A DNA stretch of 38,589 nt from an uncultured Sterolibacterium sp. (GCA_903904605.1 CAIVDC010000128.1:1-38589), one strand, 5' to 3'. Counted from the first letter of the stretch, positions 17,736 through 28,341 are shown. A program made the numbers and translations. Notes: a model not told the origin generated them from the sequence alone.

Positions 17736-18288
17736 CGGCCGTCGAACCGTTCTGCTGCTGGCGGCATTGTGCGTGCTGCCCATGCTGGCCGCCTACGTCG
17801 TCTTTCTGGGCTGGCGTCCGGAGCAAGGCATCAATCATGGGGAACTGCTCGTGACGCGTCAGCTGCCCGGCACCCAACTGGTGGATCTGGCCGGCAAGTC
17901 GTTCTCGAGCGATGTGTTGCAGGGCAAGTGGCTGATGGTCACGATCCAGCCGCCCTCATGTGACGGACGATGCCAGCGCAAGCTTTATTACATGCGTCAG
18001 GTTCGCATGGCGCAGGGCGAGGATGCGGTTCGCATTCAGCGATTGTGGCTGATCGACGGTGCCGGGGTGCCGGATGCCAAGCTGCTGGCCGAGCATCCCG
18101 GACTACTTGCAGCGCGTGCGCAGGACCCGGCCTGGCTGGCGACATTCCCGGTGAGAGGCAGTGTGTTTGAGCACATCTATCTCATCGACCCGCTGGGCAA
18201 CCTGGTGCTGCGCTATGGCGACGACGTCGATCCGAAGGGGATGATCAAGGATTTGACGCGCCTGCTCAAGGTTTCCCGGATTGGTTGA
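17725..18288 (+). CDS. Cytochrome oxidase-associated thioredoxin-like membrane protein
   Basis: The product has 187 residues: one N-terminal membrane helix (VLLLAALCVLPMLAAYVVFLG) and a periplasmic Sco/thioredoxin-like domain. The PPSCDGRCQRKLY motif resembles the CxxxC copper or redox motif of Sco proteins, and the late YLIDPLGNLVLRY strand is thioredoxin-like. It lies between surf1 and ctaB, the position where such a protein is usually found. A role in copper delivery or disulfide reduction for oxidase is likely but not shown. In many relatives ctaA (heme A synthase) follows it; here ctaB follows directly. Confidence 0.82.
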   Translation: MLTNGRRTVLLLAALCVLPMLAAYVVFLGWRPEQGINHGELLVTRQLPGTQLVDLAGKSFSSDVLQGKWLMVTIQPPSCDGRCQRKLYYMRQVRMAQGEDAVRIQRLWLIDGAGVPDAKLLAEHPGLLAARAQDPAWLATFPVRGSVFEHIYLIDPLGNLVLRYGDDVDPKGMIKDLTRLLKVSRIG

Positions 18289-18309
18289 CTTTGGAAGGGT
18301 GCAGCAGCG

Positions 18310-19227
18310 ATGATGGAACGACTGACGGAAGGAACCATGGCAACGCTACCCGCTTTCACCCAGCCAGCAATGCGGCATGTCGGCGACTACCTCGCTTTGA
18401 CCAAGCCGAGGGTGAACATGCTGATCGTCTTCTGTGCTTTCATCGGCATGCTCCTGGCCCCCTCGGAGCGGATGACCCTGGGCCTGGTATTGGCGTCGAC
18501 TCTGGGCATCGCCCTGGTGGCGGGAGCCGCCGCCGCGTTGAACTGCCTGATCGAGCAAAAGATCGACAGCATCATGGCCAGGACACGGGCGCGCCCGCTG
18601 CCGCGCGGAGCGCTGAGCAGCCGCGCCACGCTGGTCTGGTCGGCGGGGCTCTGCCTTGCGGGCATGGCCATCCTTTATTTTGGCGTCAATGCGCTGACGG
18701 CCTGGCTGACGCTGGCCACTTTCATCGGCTATGCCGTCATCTACACGGTCATTCTCAAGCCCCTGACACCGCAGAACATCGTGATCGGGGGACTGTCGGG
18801 CGCCATGCCGCCGGTACTGGGTTGGGCGGCGATGACCGGTGAAGTGAGCGGCCAGGCGTGGCTGCTGACCCTGATCATCTTTGTCTGGACGCCGCCCCAC
18901 TTCTGGGCGCTGGCGCTCTATCGGACCCGGGAGTATGCGGCAGCGGGCGTGCCGATGCTGCCGGTAACCCATGGCTCACAGTTTACCCGCCTGCATATCT
19001 TTCTCTACACATGGCTGCTGACCGCGGTGACCGTCATGCCCTTCATCATCGGCATGAGCGGATGGATCTACCTGGTCGTCGCGATCGTACTGGACGGCAT
19101 CTTCCTTGCCTACACCTGGTTGCTCTGGAAAGACTACAGCGATCTCGCGGCGAAAAAGACCTTCAAGTATTCGATCACCTATTTGTCCGTCCTGTTCGCA
19201 GCCTTGCTCGTCGACCACTATCTGTGA
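18310..19227 (+). CDS. ctaB: Protoheme IX farnesyltransferase (heme O synthase) CtaB
   Basis: The product has 305 residues (or 296 if the ATG at 18337 is used). It is a UbiA-family prenyltransferase with about nine membrane helices that adds a farnesyl group to heme B. The first Asp-rich-like site [14 protein letters not shown] and [20 protein letters not shown], and the later [13 protein letters not shown], are diagnostic. Both candidate starts have modest ribosome binding sites. The stop overlaps the sco start by one base (TGATG). Confidence 0.96.
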   Translation: MMERLTEGTMATLPAFTQPAMRHVGDYLALTKPRVNMLIVFCAFIGMLLAPSERMTLGLVLASTLGIALVAGAAAALNCLIEQKIDSIMARTRARPLPRGALSSRATLVWSAGLCLAGMAILYFGVNALTAWLTLATFIGYAVIYTVILKPLTPQNIVIGGLSGAMPPVLGWAAMTGEVSGQAWLLTLIIFVWTPPHFWALALYRTREYAAAGVPMLPVTHGSQFTRLHIFLYTWLLTAVTVMPFIIGMSGWIYLVVAIVLDGIFLAYTWLLWKDYSDLAAKKTFKYSITYLSVLFAALLVDHYL

Positions 19228-19808
19228 TGTTTGTCCTGCGCCGCCTGTTGCCTTTCCTGGCAGCACTGCTCGCCGGTTGTGGCCAGTCGCCGCATTTCTT
19301 CAGTACCGACATCACCGGAGCCCGGTTTGGACGCGATTTCGCCCTGACCGATTCCGCCGGACAAGTGCGTCGGCTGGCCGATTATCGAGGCAAGGCGGTG
19401 GTCATCTTTTTCGGCTACACGCAGTGTCCGGATGTCTGCCCGACTACGCTGTCCGGGATGGCGGAAACGATGAAGCTGCTGGGCGAGGATGCCAAGCGCG
19501 TGCAAGTGCTGTTCATCACACTGGACCCCGAGCGCGACACCCGGGAAGTGCTCGCGGCCTACGTGCCGCAGTTCGATCCCAGTTTCGTCGGACTCTCTGC
19601 CGATCTGGCAACGACCGCCGCGACGGCGAAGGAGTTCAAGGTGTTCTACCAGCGGCAGCCGGGCAGCACCCCCAAGACCTACACCATAGACCACACCGCG
19701 ACGAGTTACGCCTATGACCCTCAGGGACGGTTGCGCCTGCTGGTGCAGTATTCAGAGCCGCCGCAAGACCTGGCAGCCGACCTCAAGCTGCTATTGGCCG
19801 GGAAATAG
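19227..19808 (+). CDS. sco: SCO1/SenC family copper chaperone lipoprotein
   Basis: The product has 193 residues. Sco proteins deliver copper to the CuA site of subunit II or keep its cysteines reduced. The N-terminus is a lipoprotein signal (LPFLAALLAGCGQ), so the protein is probably anchored to a membrane facing the periplasm. The CPDVCP motif and the distal His in TIDHTAT form the copper site. It ends the oxidase assembly cluster. The 56 bases up to the end of the convergent rpoH show no strong terminator. Confidence 0.95.
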   Translation: MFVLRRLLPFLAALLAGCGQSPHFFSTDITGARFGRDFALTDSAGQVRRLADYRGKAVVIFFGYTQCPDVCPTTLSGMAETMKLLGEDAKRVQVLFITLDPERDTREVLAAYVPQFDPSFVGLSADLATTAATAKEFKVFYQRQPGSTPKTYTIDHTATSYAYDPQGRLRLLVQYSEPPQDLAADLKLLLAGK

Positions 19809-19864
19809 CAGCGAGGCAGGAAACGCGGGCGGCGAGAATCAGCTACGGGCGGCCGATTGCGCGT

Positions 19865-20746
19865 TCAGGCGGCCAGCGCTCCGCGCATTTTCTGCAGTGC
19901 CTTGGTTTCGATCTGGCGGATACGCTCGGCCGACACTCCATACTCCGCCGCAAGTTCATGCAGCGTCGCCGCTTCGCCTTCTTCCGCGAGCCAGCGCCGC
20001 GTCACGATTTCCTTGCTGCGCGGATCCAGGGCGTCGAGCGCCCCGCGCAAGCCCTGATTCTGGAGCCGGTCGTACTCCATCCGCTCGAGAACAGCGGTCG
20101 GTTCGCCGCCGGCATCTGCTGCGAGGTAGGCGATCGGTGCATAGCGCTCTTCGTCGTCGTCGGTCAGAGGCTCGAGAGAAATGTCCTGGCCGGAGAGCCG
20201 CGTCTCCATCTCGATCACTTCTTCAGGCTTGACGCTGAGCTGCTTGGCCATCGCCGCAACCTCCTCCGGTCCCAGCGTCTCCAGGCCGCGTTTCAGGCTG
20301 CGAAGATTGAAGAACAGCTTGCGCTGGGCTTTGGTCGTGGCGATCTTCACCAGACGCCAGTTCTTCAGGATGTATTCGTGTATTTCGGCCTTGATCCAGT
20401 GCATGGCAAAAGAAACCAGCCTGACGCCGCGCTCCGGATCGAAGCGCTTGACCGCCTTCATCAGGCCGATATTGCCTTCCTGAATCAGGTCGGCGTGCGG
20501 CAAACCGTAGCCGAGATAGCCTCGCGCGATCGATACGACCAACCGCAGATGGGACAGAACCAAGGTGCGCGCCGCGCCCAGATCCTCCTGATTGCGGAAA
20601 CGCCTAGCCAGATCGACTTCCTGAGCTTCCGACAGCATCGGCATGCTATAGGCTGACTGGAGATAAGCCTCCAAGCTTCCGGCCGCCGTGGGCAGCGGAA
20701 TATGATCGATCGAAAGCGACGCAGCGGCCAACGCATTACCCATCAT
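19865..20746 (-). CDS. rpoH: Heat-shock RNA polymerase sigma factor RpoH (sigma-32)
   Basis: The product has 293 residues (292 if the second ATG is used). Region 2 (RLVVSIARGYLGYGLPHADL, then LIQEGNIGLMKAVKRFDPE), the RpoH box QRKLFFNLRSLK and a region 4 helix-turn-helix (LHELAAEYGVSAERIRQIE) are all clear. Two adjacent ATG codons (20746, 20743) follow AAGGAGG; the second has the better spacing. The gene lies behind ftsX as in many Proteobacteria, but with its own promoter overlapped by a CIRCE-like operator, which suggests HrcA control. The longer upstream frame runs through this operator and is not coding. Confidence 0.97.
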   Translation of the reverse strand: MMGNALAAASLSIDHIPLPTAAGSLEAYLQSAYSMPMLSEAQEVDLARRFRNQEDLGAARTLVLSHLRLVVSIARGYLGYGLPHADLIQEGNIGLMKAVKRFDPERGVRLVSFAMHWIKAEIHEYILKNWRLVKIATTKAQRKLFFNLRSLKRGLETLGPEEVAAMAKQLSVKPEEVIEMETRLSGQDISLEPLTDDDEERYAPIAYLAADAGGEPTAVLERMEYDRLQNQGLRGALDALDPRSKEIVTRRWLAEEGEAATLHELAAEYGVSAERIRQIETKALQKMRGALAA

Positions 20747-20763
20747 CAAACCTCCTTGAACGT

Positions 20764-20793
20764 ATTTTAGCACTCTCGTCGTTCGAGTGCCAA
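20764..20793 (-). promoter_or_regulatory. rpoH promoter overlapped by a CIRCE-type HrcA operator
   Basis: The plus strand reads TTAGCACTC (20767-20775), nine bases, then GAGTGCCAA (20785-20793). This is the CIRCE consensus TTAGCACTC-N9-GAGTGCTAA with one mismatch. On the minus strand the same stretch contains TTGGCA (20793-20788), an 18-base spacer and TAAAAT (20769-20764), a plausible sigma-70 promoter. The expected transcript would start about ten bases before the AAGGAGG of rpoH. HrcA binding to CIRCE is established knowledge; its action here is inference. Confidence 0.82.
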
Positions 20794-20810
20794 CAGGGAG
20801 GAGAGTTCCC

Positions 20811-21725
20811 TTACGAGGGTTCGCGCAGGTGCCGAAGCAGCGACAAGGCCGCGCCGAGCCAGCCCATGGCTGCCGAAAACCCAATCAATATCAATGAGTC
20901 ATTAACGGCAAGGGGCCGCAGCGTGCCGGCTATCCCATAAAGCCCGGTCAGCTCCGCCACCGGTCCGCGCAGTGCCAGTGTGACGGCCAGCACGATCAAC
21001 CAGGCTCCGAAACCGCTGAGCAGTCCCAGCAGGGCGCCAAAATAGTGGAAAGGTCGGCGGATGAAGGCATCGGTCGCCCCGAGCAGCCGGCTGACCTCGA
21101 TCTCGGTTCGCTGGGTCAGCACCTGCAGGCGGATGGTGGTGAAGGTTGTCGCGACCAATCCGAGTCCGAGGAGTACGCCCAGCACGCTCACGCCGGTCCG
21201 GCCGAGTCTCAGTAAGGCGTCGAGCCGACGCGCCCAATCGGAGTCGAGCTGGACGAGCTCGACCTTCGGCCAGCGGCCGAGTTCGTCGCGCAATTGCTCC
21301 AATGCCGCCGTGCCGTCCTCGCGAGGGGTAATCACGAATGCATCCGGGAAGGGGTTGTCCGGCAGCACCGCGAGAACCTCGGCCAATCCTTCGCGGGCCT
21401 GGAAGCGTTTCAGCGTTTCGCTCCGGGGCACATATCGCAGTTCCCTGACACTGGGAAGGTTCTTCAGCCGCGCCCCGATCAGCTCGGCAGTCCGGCGGTC
21501 GGTGTCCAGGGCCAGGAAGAGCGAGATCTGCGGCGTGACGCTGTCATTGCCGGCGATCCGCAAGACATTCCCCAGCAGCATCTGGCCACCCGCCGGCAGG
21601 GCCAGCGTGATGCTGATGGCGAGCAGGGAGAGCAGGGTGGGCAGCGGCGCGACGACGAGGCGGCGCAGCGCCCAGCCCATGGCCTTGGCGTGCTGCGAGA
21701 AACGTGCGTTGATGGCCTCGATCAT
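20811..21725 (-). CDS. ftsX: Cell division ABC-transporter-like permease FtsX
   Basis: The product has 304 residues. FtsX is the four-helix membrane partner of FtsE; together they regulate septal peptidoglycan hydrolases. An N-terminal cytoplasmic tail, a first helix (LPTLLSLLAISITLALPAGG), a periplasmic domain of about 120 residues and three C-terminal helices fit the family. Its start overlaps the ftsE end by four bases. rpoH follows after 64 bases that contain the CIRCE-like site. Confidence 0.94.
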   Translation of the reverse strand: MIEAINARFSQHAKAMGWALRRLVVAPLPTLLSLLAISITLALPAGGQMLLGNVLRIAGNDSVTPQISLFLALDTDRRTAELIGARLKNLPSVRELRYVPRSETLKRFQAREGLAEVLAVLPDNPFPDAFVITPREDGTAALEQLRDELGRWPKVELVQLDSDWARRLDALLRLGRTGVSVLGVLLGLGLVATTFTTIRLQVLTQRTEIEVSRLLGATDAFIRRPFHYFGALLGLLSGFGAWLIVLAVTLALRGPVAELTGLYGIAGTLRPLAVNDSLILIGFSAAMGWLGAALSLLRHLREPS

Positions 21726-22402
21726 TGTCCGGGCGGCCTGGCACCAGCGTCGGGCATCAGCGTTCCGTGGTTCAGGAGCAGGCGGCTTGGCGCCAGGGGG
21801 GCGAACAGCTGGTCGTCGTAGCTCGCGACCAGAACGGTCACCCCGACCTGGTGGAAGTCCCGGAAAATGGCCGCCACTTCGCCCGCTGTGACTGGGTCGA
21901 GATGGGCTGTTGGCTCGTCCGCGAGCAAAATTCCGGGCCTGTTGACTACCGCCCGGGCAATGGCCAGGCGCTGCTGCTCACCGCCGGAAAGTGCGACCGG
22001 CAGCGCCCGCTCGCGTTTCAACAGGCCGACCTTGTCGAGTGCGGCGCGCACTCTTCTGGCGGCCTCCTTAGGCGGGAAGCCGGCGATGGACAGCGGCAGC
22101 AGGGTGTTCTCGAAGACATTGCGATCGAACAGCAACTTCTGGTCCTGGAAAACAAGGCCGAGATTTCGCCGCAAGAAGGGGATCGCCGCCGGCTTCAAAT
22201 CGCCGATGTTCTGGCCATTGACCATCACCATGCCAGAATCGGGCCGCTCGATCGCGGCAATCAACTTGAGCAGGGTAGTCTTGCCGGCGCCGGAGTGACC
22301 GCCGATCAGCACCAGCTGGCCCGTGTCGATCTCGAAGGTGATGTCAAGAAGTGCGGCGATGTCTGGCTGATATCGCCGCGAGACATGCTCGAAGCGGATC
22401 AT
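21722..22402 (-). CDS. ftsE: Cell division ATP-binding protein FtsE
   Basis: The product has 226 residues, an ABC-type ATPase. The Walker A motif GGHSGAGKTT, the signature LSGGEQQRLAIARA and the Walker B motif ILLADEPTAHLD are intact. The N-terminal [11 protein letters not shown] is typical of FtsE. The gene overlaps both ftsY (upstream) and ftsX (downstream) by four bases, so the three are translationally coupled. Confidence 0.96.
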   Translation of the reverse strand: MIRFEHVSRRYQPDIAALLDITFEIDTGQLVLIGGHSGAGKTTLLKLIAAIERPDSGMVMVNGQNIGDLKPAAIPFLRRNLGLVFQDQKLLFDRNVFENTLLPLSIAGFPPKEAARRVRAALDKVGLLKRERALPVALSGGEQQRLAIARAVVNRPGILLADEPTAHLDPVTAGEVAAIFRDFHQVGVTVLVASYDDQLFAPLAPSRLLLNHGTLMPDAGARPPGQ

Positions 22403-23361
22403 GAGGGCTCAAACAGCGCCGCGACAAACTCATGAACCGAAAAAGGCTGCAGGTCGTCGATCCCTTCACCGACGCCGATGAAACGAAGCGCAATCGGCTG
22501 CTGCCGGGCGATCGCGGCGATCACGCCTCCCTTGGCGGTCCCGTCAAGCTTGGTGACGATCAAACCGGTAACGCCGATGGCCTTGTCGAACGCCTTGACC
22601 TGGGCCAGGGTGTTCTGGCCGATGTTGGCATCGAGAACCAGGAGAACTTCATGCGGCCCGGACGGTTCCGCTTTCCGAATCACGCGCTTGACCTTGGCGA
22701 TCTCTTCCATGAGATGCAGTTGAGTGGGCAGCCTGCCGGCGGTGTCGGCCAGCACCACGTCGATGCCGCGGGCCTTGGCCGCGTGGATGGCGTCGAAAAC
22801 GACCGCGGCCGGATCGCCCGACTCCTGGGCGATCACCGCCACGCCGTTCTTCTCGCCCCAGGCCTGCAGTTGTTCGCGTGCCGCGGCGCGGAAGGTATCG
22901 CCGGCAGCGAGCAGCACGGATTTGCCCTGGGCCTGGAAGTAGCGGGCAAGCTTGCCGATCGAAGTCGTCTTGCCGGCGCCATTGACGCCGGCGATCATGA
23001 TGATGAAAGGCTTGTGCGTCGAGACGTCGAGCGGCCGCTCCAGAGGCGCCAACAGCCCTTCCAGCGCGTTCACGAGCGCCGTCTGGAGCTGGGTCGGTGT
23101 TTCCAGCCTGTCGCGGCGGACCGCTGCCTTCAACTCGTCGAGCAGAAATCCTGTCGCCTCGACGCCGACGTCGGCCTTCAGAAGGGTCGCTTCCAGTTCC
23201 TCGAGCAGTTCGTCGTCGATCTTTGTCCGGCGGAACAGTGTCGACAACTGGCCGCCCAGTTGGGCTCGGGTGCGGCTGAGACCGTCCTTGAGGCGCGCCG
23301 CCCAACCGGGCTTGCCGCCGGAAGGCATTTCGTCGTCTTTTTTCTTGAGGAACCCAAGCAT
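22399..23361 (-). CDS. ftsY: Signal recognition particle receptor FtsY
   Basis: The product has 320 residues. FtsY is the SRP GTPase receptor that targets membrane proteins to the translocon. It has a short charged N-terminus ([12 protein letters not shown]), a helical N domain and an NG GTPase core: [15 protein letters not shown] (P-loop), DTAGRLPTQ and [10 protein letters not shown]. The long acidic A domain of E. coli FtsY is absent, as in many bacteria. It is the first gene of the ftsY-E-X run and diverges from the M16 peptidase gene. Confidence 0.97.
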   Translation of the reverse strand: MLGFLKKKDDEMPSGGKPGWAARLKDGLSRTRAQLGGQLSTLFRRTKIDDELLEELEATLLKADVGVEATGFLLDELKAAVRRDRLETPTQLQTALVNALEGLLAPLERPLDVSTHKPFIIMIAGVNGAGKTTSIGKLARYFQAQGKSVLLAAGDTFRAAAREQLQAWGEKNGVAVIAQESGDPAAVVFDAIHAAKARGIDVVLADTAGRLPTQLHLMEEIAKVKRVIRKAEPSGPHEVLLVLDANIGQNTLAQVKAFDKAIGVTGLIVTKLDGTAKGGVIAAIARQQPIALRFIGVGEGIDDLQPFSVHEFVAALFEPS

Positions 23362-23397
23362 GGAAAGAGTTGTCTGTGGTTATGCCATGGCCGCCGG

Positions 23398-23426
23398 CTG
23401 ACAGCGCCTCGGCGAAAGATTATGAT
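23398..23426 (+). promoter_or_regulatory. Sigma-70-type promoter for the M16 peptidase operon
   Basis: CTGACA (23398-23403), a 17-base spacer and TATGAT (23421-23426) give a good match to the sigma-70 consensus in the 113-base divergent region between ftsY and the first M16 gene. The expected start point would leave a leader of about 40 bases. Prediction only. Confidence 0.55.
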
Positions 23427-23474
23427 GCGCGGCTCGAACGATTCCATTTTAACAGAAGGACCCATCCCCTCCCC

Positions 23475-24863
23475 ATGACGCAGAGTTCCTTCTCCGTAGT
23501 GATCAGGCTGGCCGCGATCATCGCCGTGTCGGTCGGCGCCGCCGCTGCTTCCGGGCAGCCTGGCCCGATATTCGAAAGAACCTTGGCCAACGGCCTGAGG
23601 GTGATTGTCAAGGAAGACCGCCGGGCGCCGACCGTGGTCCATATGGTTTGGTACCGTGCCGGATCCATAGACGAGATGGATGGCACCTCGGGCGTGGCCC
23701 ACGTGCTCGAACACATGATGTTCAAGGGCACCGGGAAAGTCGGTCCGGGAGAGTTTTCCAAGCGCGTGGCCGCCTTGGGCGGGCGCGAAAATGCCTTCAC
23801 CAGCCTCGATTACACCGCCTATTTCCAGCTGGTGCCTGAGCATGCCCTGCCGCAGGTGATGGCGCTCGAGGCCGATCGCATGGCCAACCTGCGATTGGAC
23901 GCAAAGGAATTCGCGCAGGAGATCAAGGTGATCATGGAAGAGCGCCGGATGCGCACCGATGACAATCCGCAGGCCTTGGTGAACGAACGGATGCAGTCCG
24001 TCGCCTTTCAGGAGCATCCCTACCGCCGGCCGGTCATAGGCTGGATGAGCGACCTGGAACACATGAGCTATCGCGACGCGCAGGACTGGTACCGGCGCTG
24101 GTATGCGCCCAACAACGCGTATGTCGTGGTGGTCGGCGATGTCGACCACGCCGCGGTATTTCGCTTGGCGGAAAAATACTATGGGGCGATCGAGCGGCGT
24201 GCGCTGCCTGAGAGGCGGCCGCTGGCGGAACCGAAGCAACTCGGCATCAAGCGCTTGGAAGTCGAGGCCGCTGCAAAATTGCCCTACCTGGAGATGGCGT
24301 GGAAAGTCCCGAAGTTGCAGGATGTCGACAGCGACCGCGAACCCTATGCCCTGGAAATGCTCAGCGCCTTGCTGGACGGGCAGGATGCGGCTCGCCTGTC
24401 GAAGGATCTGGTGCGTGGACAGAAGGTCGCCCAGTCGGTCGGTGCCGGCTACGACTCGATGCTGCGCGGCGAGGCGCAATTCGTCCTCGATGGACAGCCC
24501 GCCGAAGGCAAGACGGTTGCCGATCTGGAAGCTGCGCTGCGGAGCGAGATCGCCCGCATCCAGGAAGAGGGTGTGAGCGAAGGGGAATTGGCACGGGCCA
24601 AGACGCAGACCCTCGCGGCCCAGATCTACAAGCGCGATTCGATGATGGGCCAGGCAATGGAAATCGGCGCCGCGGAGGCCGTCGGCCTGAGCTGGCGCGA
24701 TATCGACACGATGCAGGACAAGCTGCGCAGCGTCACCGCCGCAGAAGTCCAGGCGGTGGCGAGGAAATACTTCAAGGACGACACGCTCACCGTTGCCGTG
24801 CTGGATCCTCAGCCGCTCGCTGCGGCCGCGGCAAAACCGCCAATGAAGGGTCCGCTGCGCTGA
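23475..24863 (+). CDS. M16 family zinc peptidase, catalytic (pitrilysin-like), exported
   Basis: The product has 462 residues. It begins with a signal peptide (VVIRLAAIIAVSVGAAAASG), so it is periplasmic. The inverted zinc motif HVLEH (His76, Glu79, His80) and the downstream acidic helix (EEIKVIMEERRMR) with the third ligand mark an active M16B peptidase; both M16 half-domains are present. The start ATG 23475 is chosen because the signal peptide begins there. The following gene is a second M16 protein without the motif, so the two probably form a heterodimer like the mitochondrial processing peptidase pair. The substrate is unknown. Confidence 0.93.
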   Translation: MTQSSFSVVIRLAAIIAVSVGAAAASGQPGPIFERTLANGLRVIVKEDRRAPTVVHMVWYRAGSIDEMDGTSGVAHVLEHMMFKGTGKVGPGEFSKRVAALGGRENAFTSLDYTAYFQLVPEHALPQVMALEADRMANLRLDAKEFAQEIKVIMEERRMRTDDNPQALVNERMQSVAFQEHPYRRPVIGWMSDLEHMSYRDAQDWYRRWYAPNNAYVVVVGDVDHAAVFRLAEKYYGAIERRALPERRPLAEPKQLGIKRLEVEAAAKLPYLEMAWKVPKLQDVDSDREPYALEMLSALLDGQDAARLSKDLVRGQKVAQSVGAGYDSMLRGEAQFVLDGQPAEGKTVADLEAALRSEIARIQEEGVSEGELARAKTQTLAAQIYKRDSMMGQAMEIGAAEAVGLSWRDIDTMQDKLRSVTAAEVQAVARKYFKDDTLTVAVLDPQPLAAAAAKPPMKGPLR

Positions 24864-24894
24864 GATCGGGCGGCATCCATCCGGAAAGATCGAG

Positions 24895-26193
24895 ATGAAG
24901 AAATTGCTATTCGGGATGTTCTGCCTGCTGGCCGCCGAGATGGCGCAGGCGGGCGTCGCTATCGAACATTGGACGACGCCTTCCGGCGCCCGCGTGTACT
25001 TCGTCGCTAGCCGCAGCCTGCCGATGCTCGACGTGCAGATTGATTTTTCCGCCGGCAATGCGTACGCGGCCGTCGATGGCGGCCGGCTCGCCGGGCTTGC
25101 GGAATTGACCAACGAGTTGCTCGACGCTGGCGCGGCAGGGCTGGACGAGGAGCAGATCGCCGCGCGCCTGGGCGACGTCGGCGCGCGGCTGTCGAGTTTC
25201 GTCGACGCTGATCGTGCCAGCGTGAGCCTGCGGTCCATGTCGGCCAAGACCGAACTCGACGCCGCTCTTGATCTGCTGCGTGCCATATTGGCGACGCCGA
25301 CCTTTCCCGCGGCAGCGCTGGAGCGCGAGAAGGCGCGCAGCATCGCGTCGATTCAGGAAGCCGAGACGCGACCGGAGCAAATCGTCGCCAGGCGATTTGC
25401 CGAGGCGATCTATCCGGGCCATCCCTACGGCGTTCAGGCAACGGCCGAGAGCGTCGGCCGTATCGGCCGGGAAGACCTGAGGGCTTTCTGGCGCGCTCAT
25501 TATGGAGCCCGCCGTGCGGTGCTTACGATCGTCGGCGATGTCTCGCGCGCCGAGGCCGAGATCATCGCCGCGCGTCTCAGCGACGCGCTGCCGGATGCCC
25601 CGCCCGACGCTCCGTTGCCGGCGGTCACCCTGCCGGCACGGCAGACTATCCGCGTCGCCCATCCGGCCACGCAGGCCCATATCGACATCGGCCTGCCCTT
25701 CATCCGGCGCGGTGACAAGGATTTCTTCCCGCTCCTGGTCGGCAACTATGTCCTGGGCGGTGGCGGCTTCGTCTCGCGGTTGATGAATGAAGTGCGCGAG
25801 AAACGAGGGCTGGCTTATGGCGTCTATAGCCACTTCTCCCCGCGCAAACTCGAAGGACCATTCCAAATCGGACTGCAGACAAAACGGAGTCAGGCCGCAG
25901 AGGCGCTCGGCGTGGTCTCGGCAACGCTGGCAAAATTCCTCGAACAGGGCCCGACGACGAGCGAACTCAAGGCGGCCAAGCAGAATCTCATCGATGGACA
26001 GGCCTTGAGCCTGGACAGCAACGCCAAGCTTCTCCGGACAGTTGCGCTCATCGGCTTTTACCACCTGCCGCTCAATTATCTCGATGATTTTCCGCGCCGC
26101 GTCGCTGGGGTGACGGCGGCACAGGTGCGCGAGGCTTTCGCCAGGCATGTCGATCCTGAACACCTTGTGACCGTGGTCCTCGCAGGCGACTGA
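24895..26193 (+). CDS. M16 family protein lacking the zinc motif, probable non-catalytic partner
   Basis: The product has 432 residues and carries a signal peptide (LLFGMFCLLAAEMAQA). It is aligned in layout with the preceding peptidase, but the HxxEH position reads LAELTNELL, so it cannot bind zinc. The C-terminal half has the conserved Arg/Tyr block REKRGLAYGVYSHF, which in M16 pairs contributes to substrate binding. It starts 31 bases after the catalytic subunit gene. The role as partner is inferred from family precedent. Confidence 0.9.
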   Translation: MKKLLFGMFCLLAAEMAQAGVAIEHWTTPSGARVYFVASRSLPMLDVQIDFSAGNAYAAVDGGRLAGLAELTNELLDAGAAGLDEEQIAARLGDVGARLSSFVDADRASVSLRSMSAKTELDAALDLLRAILATPTFPAAALEREKARSIASIQEAETRPEQIVARRFAEAIYPGHPYGVQATAESVGRIGREDLRAFWRAHYGARRAVLTIVGDVSRAEAEIIAARLSDALPDAPPDAPLPAVTLPARQTIRVAHPATQAHIDIGLPFIRRGDKDFFPLLVGNYVLGGGGFVSRLMNEVREKRGLAYGVYSHFSPRKLEGPFQIGLQTKRSQAAEALGVVSATLAKFLEQGPTTSELKAAKQNLIDGQALSLDSNAKLLRTVALIGFYHLPLNYLDDFPRRVAGVTAAQVREAFARHVDPEHLVTVVLAGD

Positions 26194-26194
26194 G

Positions 26195-27515
<1,321 letters not shown>

Positions 27516-27528
27516 TTCCCGACGGGCG

Positions 27529-28341
27529 TCAGCGCTGGCAGTGCGTGCAGTGGAAAGTGGCGCGGTTCGCCTGGCGCAGGCTTTTCACGCTGCTTCCACA
27601 AACGCGGCAGGGTTCGCCGGCGCGGCCATAGACGAAGTATTGTTGCTGGAAATAGCCGGAACTGCCGTCCGAGTGGACGAAATCGCGCAGGCTGCTGCCG
27701 CCCGCGGCGATGGCCGCTTCCAGCGTCTCGCGTATTTCGGGGACAAGTCGCTGGTAGCGTTTCTGCGAGATTTTGCCCGCCGACGTGCGCGGGTCGATGC
27801 CCGCGCGGAAAAGGCTCTCCGATGCGTAGATATTGCCGATGCCGACAACAAGGTGGCTGTCCATCAGCGTTTGCTTGATCGCCGCGCTCCGGCCTCGCGT
27901 TCGCGCGAAGAGCCAGAGTGGCGTGAACTCCTCTTCAAGAGGCTCAAGCCCGAGAGCCGAGATCAGTGGATGGAGCGCAGGGTCTCCCTTCAGCCACAGA
28001 ACTGCGCCGAAACGGCGCGGATCGCGCAGTCGCAACAGGGTCGGGCCGAATTCGAGGTCAACATGGTCGTGTTTTTCCGGCGCCATTCCGGAGGCAAGGA
28101 GGCGCAGGCTTCCAGACATGCCAAGATGCATGAGCAGGGTCCCCGCGCTAAAATTCAGGAGCAGGTACTTGCCGCGACGTGCGACCGACTTCAGGGTGCG
28201 CCCGATCAATAGCCGAGGCAGGTCGGCCGGCAGAGGATAGCGCAGCCGCTTGGCGCGCAGGGTGACGCCGGTGACGGTGCGGCCGGTCAGACCGGGAGTG
28301 ATGCCGCGGCGGGTGACCTCGACTTCTGGCAGTTCGGGCAT
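27529..28341 (-). CDS. mutM: Formamidopyrimidine-DNA glycosylase MutM (Fpg)
   Basis: The product has 270 residues. MutM removes 8-oxoguanine and formamidopyrimidines and nicks abasic sites. The start MPELPEVEV exposes the catalytic Pro after Met removal, which fixes ATG 28339-28341 and rejects the longer frame. The LMDSHLVVGIGNIYASE block (helix-two-turn-helix) and the C-terminal zinc finger (CRVC then CTHC) are intact. It diverges from the TPR protein gene. Confidence 0.97.
   Translation of the reverse strand: MPELPEVEVTRRGITPGLTGRTVTGVTLRAKRLRYPLPADLPRLLIGRTLKSVARRGKYLLLNFSAGTLLMHLGMSGSLRLLASGMAPEKHDHVDLEFGPTLLRLRDPRRFGAVLWLKGDPALHPLISALGLEPLEEEFTPLWLFARTRGRSAAIKQTLMDSHLVVGIGNIYASESLFRAGIDPRTSAGKISQKRYQRLVPEIRETLEAAIAAGGSSLRDFVHSDGSSGYFQQQYFVYGRAGEPCRVCGSSVKSLRQANRATFHCTHCQR

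Noticed and set aside
23178-25343. A 721-codon minus-strand open frame opposite the M16 peptidases
   Set aside because: Its last part reads the ftsY region in a wrong frame and the rest is antisense to proteins with clear motifs.
24895-26193. Second M16 gene as a broken peptidase pseudogene
   Set aside because: It is full length with a signal peptide and conserved C-terminal block; motif-less partners are normal in M16 pairs.
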